Part shown: positions 58,733 through 64,000 of the stretch, in pieces
How the letters are laid out: each line of letters starts with the position of its first letter
Numbering within the stretch: position 1 is the stretch's first letter
The notes under the pieces: generated by a model
The model's database searches: none
Told to the model about the DNA's origin: nothing
The model's input: the letters and a program-made list of their open reading frames with translations, nothing else
Made by a program: the position numbers and the translations under genes
Source of the DNA: Sebastes aleutianus
Taxonomy: Eukaryota; Chordata; Actinopteri; Perciformes; Sebastidae
Length of the DNA: 64,000 nucleotides
Assembly: GCA_916700875.1 (NCBI GenBank)
Contig: CAKAKS010000066.1
Coordinates: 31,474,490 to 31,538,489, forward strand
Reading direction: 5' to 3'

Positions 58733-61689
58733 ACATATACACATACATAAATCACATGTTTTCTCCCAAGGTTAATAATTGAAACCATCACATATGCCAC
58801 CTTGACAGTTGTGTCCACTGGGCCCCACTAAGGTCAGCCATGTGGGACTTTGGAGAGGAGGGGGTACTAAAGGGGTCGTAAGATGAGCCTGGACCCACGT
58901 AGGCAGGAGGTCTGGCCCCAAAATAGCCAAGTTGCCCAGCTCCTTGGAACTGCCACGCTGAAACGTCAGAGATGCTATCACAGTCAGCCAGCCGTGTCTT
59001 GTTGTTGAGAAGAGGAAGAAGGAAGGAAGGTGGCATCATCCTGTTTGTTCTTTTTCTGACTTAGTCTGTCATGATTATTCTCTTTATCTCTGATCATCTC
59101 TGATTTAATGTGCACCATTTCCTTGCTGTCATTCAAGCTGAGGTGATATGATGGAGTGTCTAAGTTGCTAACTAACAAACACGGTGATTTGACTTGCTTG
59201 ACAACATATGCGAGATGCGGGTAGAAACACAGATGCTTTGAATGAAAATTGTTCCCAAACACAGCGCTCTACTCGGAAACATTCCTGTTTCACAATCACT
59301 ATAATTGGAACATTTTCTTTTGTTTAAGGCTTTCAAATTTCAGTAAATTGACACATGTCAGGAAGGGTCCGCCCAACTCCCCTTTCCTCCTCCCATTAGA
59401 GATGCTTGTTAGCAGAGCTGCCATAGGCCCTCATCGCTGTGACGGCTCAGTCACAATCTATTACACTGACTGGATGCCTACGCATCTCATAACTGGCACC
59501 AAATATTGGTTTTGCTGATAAATTCTGGAAAAAAAAAACGCCACATTAATGATGAGAAAAATAAACAAGAGACTTGTCGGCAGGATGTGGGTGGCTGTCC
59601 CATGGGAGAGGAATCTCTGGGATATAGAAATAGTTACAGCATCACCCAACAGGGGTTCCGCCACCTCCCCCTCACAATCTTCCCTATACTCCCAGTGCCT
59701 CGCAGCTATCGAGGCACTTGTACGGCTGTAGTAAGACAGCAAAGTTTTCATTTACCATCTACACAGCTCCCACTCTGAAAGCAAGCCTTCAGGGTAATGT
59801 TAGGTCTTTTCATAAGTTACAAAGATGTAATTAGACAAATTAGCTCAGCAGACACTCGGGGTTGCGTTTTTAATGGCTGCGTGTTGCCTAGGTTGGTAAT
59901 TAGCAGGCAGCCGCTGCTCCAAAATCACACATTGCACCCGAGGCCTTGCATTCGTAACCTGACAACCAGTAGCAGCGCGGTAATGAAGGCTTATGTATCC
60001 CACAGGCTTGGTTTGTCTCACTTGCCAGCCAGGTTTGATGTCGGAATTCACGCTGAGCCACTGTGCAAATCTCTTGTTTATACCCGTGTATCATTTTCTT
60101 CCAGGTGGAGCACGCCGTCCTTTCGGCACGGTGATGTATTCAAATCAAACGGATGTGTTTTTGCCTCAGAGGCGCAGACTTTCATTTGAGCCAATCACCT
60201 TTATGGCTCAATTCATCAGGGCCTTGGTCTACGTGTCCAGGTCTCTTGTTGTGAGTAGCACCCGGGGAGCCGATGAGCCATTTCCACACACCCAGCTCCT
60301 CTCCCACTTTTAATGACTTGCCGATGGTGGTTTTCGCCAAGCGCCTGTTTTTTATTGGCTCGGAATAAATTCCCCTTCTCCCTGACACTAGACATTCTCT
60401 TTAAATTGGATCGAGGGGGCTGAATGCCAAATCGGAAATGACCTAGCAAAATGCAGATTAACTTGTGACAGAATTTATTTGTCCATTTACTGTATGTGTC
60501 CATATTAAATTTGTGACACTGTGTTTATCACAAATATGACTTAGCTGCAAGCTCTTCACTGCTGTTACAACAATGTTCAGTCTTCATACGCAGCAAGAAA
60601 TGGATTTTCCATTTATTTTTCTATACAACCTCAAGCACTAAGGCATGTCTTTGTGTTTGTGTATTTCATAACATTTGCCATTATCTGAAAATATATCACA
60701 TTCAGCTGCTTTCAGTGGTACATTGAATGTGCCACACTTCACTTCATTCAGCAGAATTCCTCACATTTAATCTGTTGTAATCAGCTGTGGTTCTACACAT
60801 CTGCTGATCACTCCTTTCAAAGAAAGCAGATGTTTTGAAAAAGGGTACTTAGAATATTGACATGTAAGTCTTGTATTTAATTATTATAATCAATTCATAT
60901 TGAACATCTCAATAAACCGTGAAGCAAAGTAAAATAAAAAATAACACCATTAGCTTCTGTATGTATAGAACTGCCATTTGCCCTAACCTCTCACAGTCCC
61001 AGTGGCTTTGTACCACATACTGTCTTTCTGTCCTAATTGCGGGGGCAAGTTGGCACAATGTTCTGCCTTCACCGACGTGGGAAGGAGATGATTGGGAACA
61101 ACGTGCTGCGAGTGGATAGCAGCACACATCCACAGGAGCTTTGTGGACCAGGGAGATAAGGCTGGAGCCCACAGCATGACAGGGAGACCGGGACTGGGAA
61201 ATGGAGGACAAGAGACTGCAGCCTTAAGGCCAAAAGACACAGCAGAGAGTAATGAGGGCCAGCTCTCACCCAGGATACTGCCCAAACTGCCAGAGAGAGG
61301 GGGGAAAGGAGAGGAGGAGAGCTGGAATAACAACCTCGGAGGGCAAATTAGCTGCCTCGCCATAGTAGCTGACGTAGTAGAATGTGGAAACAAAAGGCAC
61401 AAATGACAAGGAACACATTTGAAGGTGGCTTTGATTCCAGGTGCAGGAATCTGACCCTTGTTGGGACAGGCACCATTGCACCAGACTGGAATGCATGAAT
61501 GTAACACTCACATAATTTGTGTCAAAATCATTATGCGATTCGTTATGTCACGGCCATAAATGAGAAAGTGTTTGAGACCTTAGAATAGATGTAACCCTTT
61601 AATCAATATTTTTAAATAACAATATATCAAATAACGTGAAAACAATGTGAAAGGGGGGTGATGAATCTACATAGAATGATAACCTCTGT
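58733..61689. other. Intronic sequence without a gene
   Basis: 59800-60450 is repeat-free and complex ('ttggtaattagcaggcag', 'gacaaccagtagcagcgcgg') and may be regulatory. 60500-60960 is AT-rich. GC-richer ORFs at 60983-61511 lie on both strands and have no domain character. Confidence 0.35.
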
Positions 61690-62025
61690 TATGGCAGCTG
61701 TTTTCAGCGAAAAAAGCTCTAAACACCCATTGTACACTACCTGCTCAGCACCAAACAGCAGATAGACACAGCTGCTAACTAGCTCGTGAACATAGTGGAG
61801 CATTTAGCAGCTTAAGTGCCAGATATTTCCCTCAGGAGTCGGTAGAGACCAAAAAAAGAGCTAAAAGCAGAGTGAATCAAATACACGACTTCCAATGAAT
61901 GATAATTTTGCACGATAACTGCTGGATACGTAAATAAGCAACTGTTTGCTTACAAGTTCACCATATGAAGTGATATGTGTTCACAACTTGTTTCAACTGC
62001 CCCCAAGTGGCAAAAAAAAGAAAAC
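61690..62025. repeat. Common fish interspersed repeat, fragment
   Basis: 'agcaccaaacagcagataga', 'gtgaacatagtggagcattt' and 'tttccctcaggagtcggtag' are words I remember from an abundant percomorph repeat. It ends near 'ctgcccccaagtggc'. No ends or duplication; class unknown. Confidence 0.5.
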
Positions 62026-62111
62026 AATAAGTGATTTCATCAGTTAAGGCCGATATATTTGCATGTTGCCTTTGACTCTTGCAAATAAATTTCATAGCTT
62101 CTGTTTTTATC

Positions 62112-62626
62112 AATGCTAGCGGCATGGCTCTGGGGATGGCAATGTCGGTCTGTTGGTCTGTCTGTCTGTCTGAAGGCCGGGTTGTCGGTTAAGCAACCAC
62201 TTTGGTCCAAATGGATTGCCATGAAATTTTGGACATTCATGGTCAGATGATGTATTATACCGACTCTGGTGATCCACTGATTTCTCCTCTAGCGCCACCA
62301 TGCGGTTGGTATTTGTGGTTTTGAGTGAAACAAATATTGGATGGATTGTCATGAACTACGTCCGATACTTTATGACCAAATGCAAAACTAATGACATTCC
62401 CATCAGCCTCAGCTGCACTTTGTGTTTAGCGCTACTTAGCAAATGTTAGCATGCTAACAGGCTAAACTAAGATATAGAACATGATCAACATTACCAGCTT
62501 AGCGTCAGCATATTAGCATTATCATCGTGAGCATGTTAGCATTAAAGTGTTAGCATTTAGCTCAAAGCACCAGGATGCTTAGCCTCACAGAGCTGCTAGC
62601 ATGGCCGTAGTACCTTAGTCTGGTTA
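62112..62626. repeat. Common fish interspersed repeat with 'tagcatgctaac' words
   Basis: 'ggattgccatgaaattttgg', 'ctagcgccaccatgcggttg', 'actaatgacattcccatcag' and 'agcatttagctcaaagcacc' form the usual order of a very widespread teleost repeat ending in 'gagctgctagcatggc'. A (GTCT)4 run lies at 62156-62172. Class not assigned. Confidence 0.65.
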
Positions 62627-63507
62627 AAAAATGTACACTATCTGGTCTTTTCAGATAAAACCTTCAGATTTTTCTTCTTTTTTTTTTGCACAGAGCTGTA
62701 GCATGTCTATAGACTCTTAGTCTTTAGTTTTTCCTCAGGACTATTTTCCAAATTGAACATATACCTTTAGACTACTTTCCTTCCTTGTGTAGGCCTGTGT
62801 GTGGGGGTGAAATGTTACATATTTATTTGGACAGACATTACAGTAAAATGCCTTATAAGTAGGCCTCCAGAGAAAGAGTTTATACCACAGTACAAGGACT
62901 GTACAAGTATCAGTCACAGGGTCAGTTAGAATTAATCAGCCACCATCTTAAAAGGAAATGGCTGTCGTCTCACATGGGCCATATGAAGATCCTCTGAGGG
63001 CACAATCTGAGTTGAAAAATACTTTTAATTTTGAGCGTCACAGTTTCTCAGGCGTGGATCGTGGCCCATCCATTATGCGTGATGCCTTTAGATTCCTTTA
63101 ATGGAATTTTGCAGTTCTGTTTCTCTCTCTTTTGCGTTCCCCTTTTGTCTCTCTCTCTCTCTTTCATGTCTCACACACACACACTCACTGAGCTGCTCTG
63201 TGCCGGGCCTGCCTGTGGCACTAGACGTGTTGGATCATTTGATTCCAGCTAATAAGCGGAGTTAGCCCAGAGAAAGGCGTAAATGAGTTGTGGCCTGCCT
63301 GAGCTCCTCCTGCTGCCGGTCTGATGTGTGAGACGACCTGAGGCTCTCAGCCAGTCAGCTCTCTGGATGCAGGCTGATTGTGCCATAAGGGTCCAGATAC
63401 GTATGTTCTCCTAGAGAATGATGCTGGAACAAGGAAATCTATCTTTCCAAGTATTATTACGCAAGTATTTTCTGCAGTTTTACTGAATTCGTAGCATCTT
63501 GTATTCC
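62627..63507. other. Intronic sequence without a gene
   Basis: A T/CT-rich patch at 62668-62690 and CT and CA runs at 63149-63190. Otherwise unique; nothing was recognised. Confidence 0.35.
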
Positions 63508-64000
63508 TTAAAGGGACTGTATGTACGTTTTTACATGTATGAACATGTTTTAATCAGGTTTTTTTGCCAATGTGTGAACAGGTTGTAACCTAAACTTTCT
63601 GGGTTTCCTCTATCCTACCTGTAGACAGCTTTTAATGTTAAGAATGAGGGCCCATTTTTCTGAGAAAATCCAACGGATGTGATGTCATGCACGCTCGCGA
63701 GTGCCTTTATTTTCAGCTCCGCTTACAGGGCTAACAGTGTGCAACCATAGCTAATGTTCGGTTAGAAATGGAGTCCGATAACGCCAACAAACTTCCAGCC
63801 CCCACCACAACTCAGATTCCAACACAAACCCCACGGAAACACACAAAAAAACAAAGTCATATCTAGTGAAGCCCGTCATGCAAAACAGGAATGTGACCGA
63901 CATCAGGGGGAAAACTGGTGTTGTGGGAGTGTGTGTGCACATGGAAAGTGAGTGGTGAAGCAAGAGAGAGAGCGTGGCAGCGAGTGTGTGAGAAAACGAG
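63508..64000. repeat. Probable fish miniature transposon, cut by the window end
   Basis: It begins 'ccttaaagggactgtatgta', a frequent left end of percomorph miniature repeats, and continues with 'gtgatgtcatgcacgctcgc' and 'gctaatgttcggttag'. The other end would be beyond 64000. Confidence 0.45.

Larger units (their letters stand above)
43621..64000 (+). other. fbrsl1: Downstream intron of the AUTS2-family gene, at least 20 kb
   Basis: It starts with a perfect 'gtaagt' donor. I looked for a pyrimidine tract followed by a TGC/TGT-GAC start of the expected acidic CDSDSD-like exon and saw none, so the next exon probably lies beyond 64000. Two exon-like islands (51645-51672 and 60105-60130) do not keep the frame and do not match the family. 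Most of the region is unique, repeat-poor sequence. Confidence 0.55.

Noticed and set aside
60105..60130. Exon-like 26-nt island after 'cattttcttccag' and before 'gtgatg'
   Set aside because: It breaks the reading frame (26 nt), its peptide VEHAVLSAR does not match the expected acidic next exon, and the donor is weak.
62112..62626. Protein-coding retrotransposon remnant
   Set aside because: No reverse transcriptase or endonuclease motif is visible, only the word order of a known multicopy repeat; class left open.

Overview
This window is vertebrate, almost certainly percomorph teleost, nuclear DNA. There are no long intact ORFs. The only convincing coding sequence is short exons with GT-AG borders, and the rest is intron-like sequence carrying CA microsatellites and many short non-autonomous DNA transposons of fish type. 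These include hAT-like elements with 'tagggctg' or 'taggggtgtaa' ends and 8-bp target-site duplications, and the common fish repeat rich in 'ttaatcgcgattaa'.

Two exons on the + strand are supported: 38143-38244 (102 nt, 34 codons) and a 36-nt microexon at 43585-43620 (12 codons). Both are phase 0 at each end and join in frame across a 5,340-nt intron. The joined peptide (serine-rich stretch, then KEQLSE, then SSTHSLSGRGYS) matches my memory of the N-terminal region of the AUTS2 family. The SGRGYS ending fits FBRSL1 better than AUTS2, whose equivalent segment ends GTGYF. I therefore read the window as the interior of an fbrsl1 (AUTS2-family) gene. The AUTS2 family acts in the nucleus with variant Polycomb PRC1 complexes and is known for very large introns full of conserved non-coding elements. 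The exons before and after these two were not found, so the flanking introns extend at least 38 kb upstream and 20 kb downstream.

Layout: 1-38142 is upstream intron. It holds DNA-transposon relics (about 685-1570, 3600-4398, 13610-13880, 18174-18688, 21110-21885, 24371-24657, 30338-31074), a degraded copy of a repeat-borne first exon near 9439, and a striking nested element at 15310-16468. That element is a hAT-like transposon containing a second hAT-like element that itself contains a perfectly phased 39-bp minisatellite (19 periods, no indels). From about 33.1 kb the sequence becomes GC-richer and repeat-poor, with possible regulatory blocks up to the first exon. 38245-43584 is the intron between the exons, with a long CA tract, a CpG-dense patch and a hAT-like element with a perfect 8-bp duplication. 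43621-64000 is downstream intron, mostly repeat-poor and with the look of conserved regulatory DNA, interrupted by repeats at 52449-53145, 58408-58732, 61690-62626 and 63508-64000.

I found no rRNA, tRNA, CRISPR array, operon or complete second gene. Nearly all ORFs of 60-270 codons here are chance or repeat-driven. Family assignments and conservation claims rest on memory and appearance, because no search could be run.
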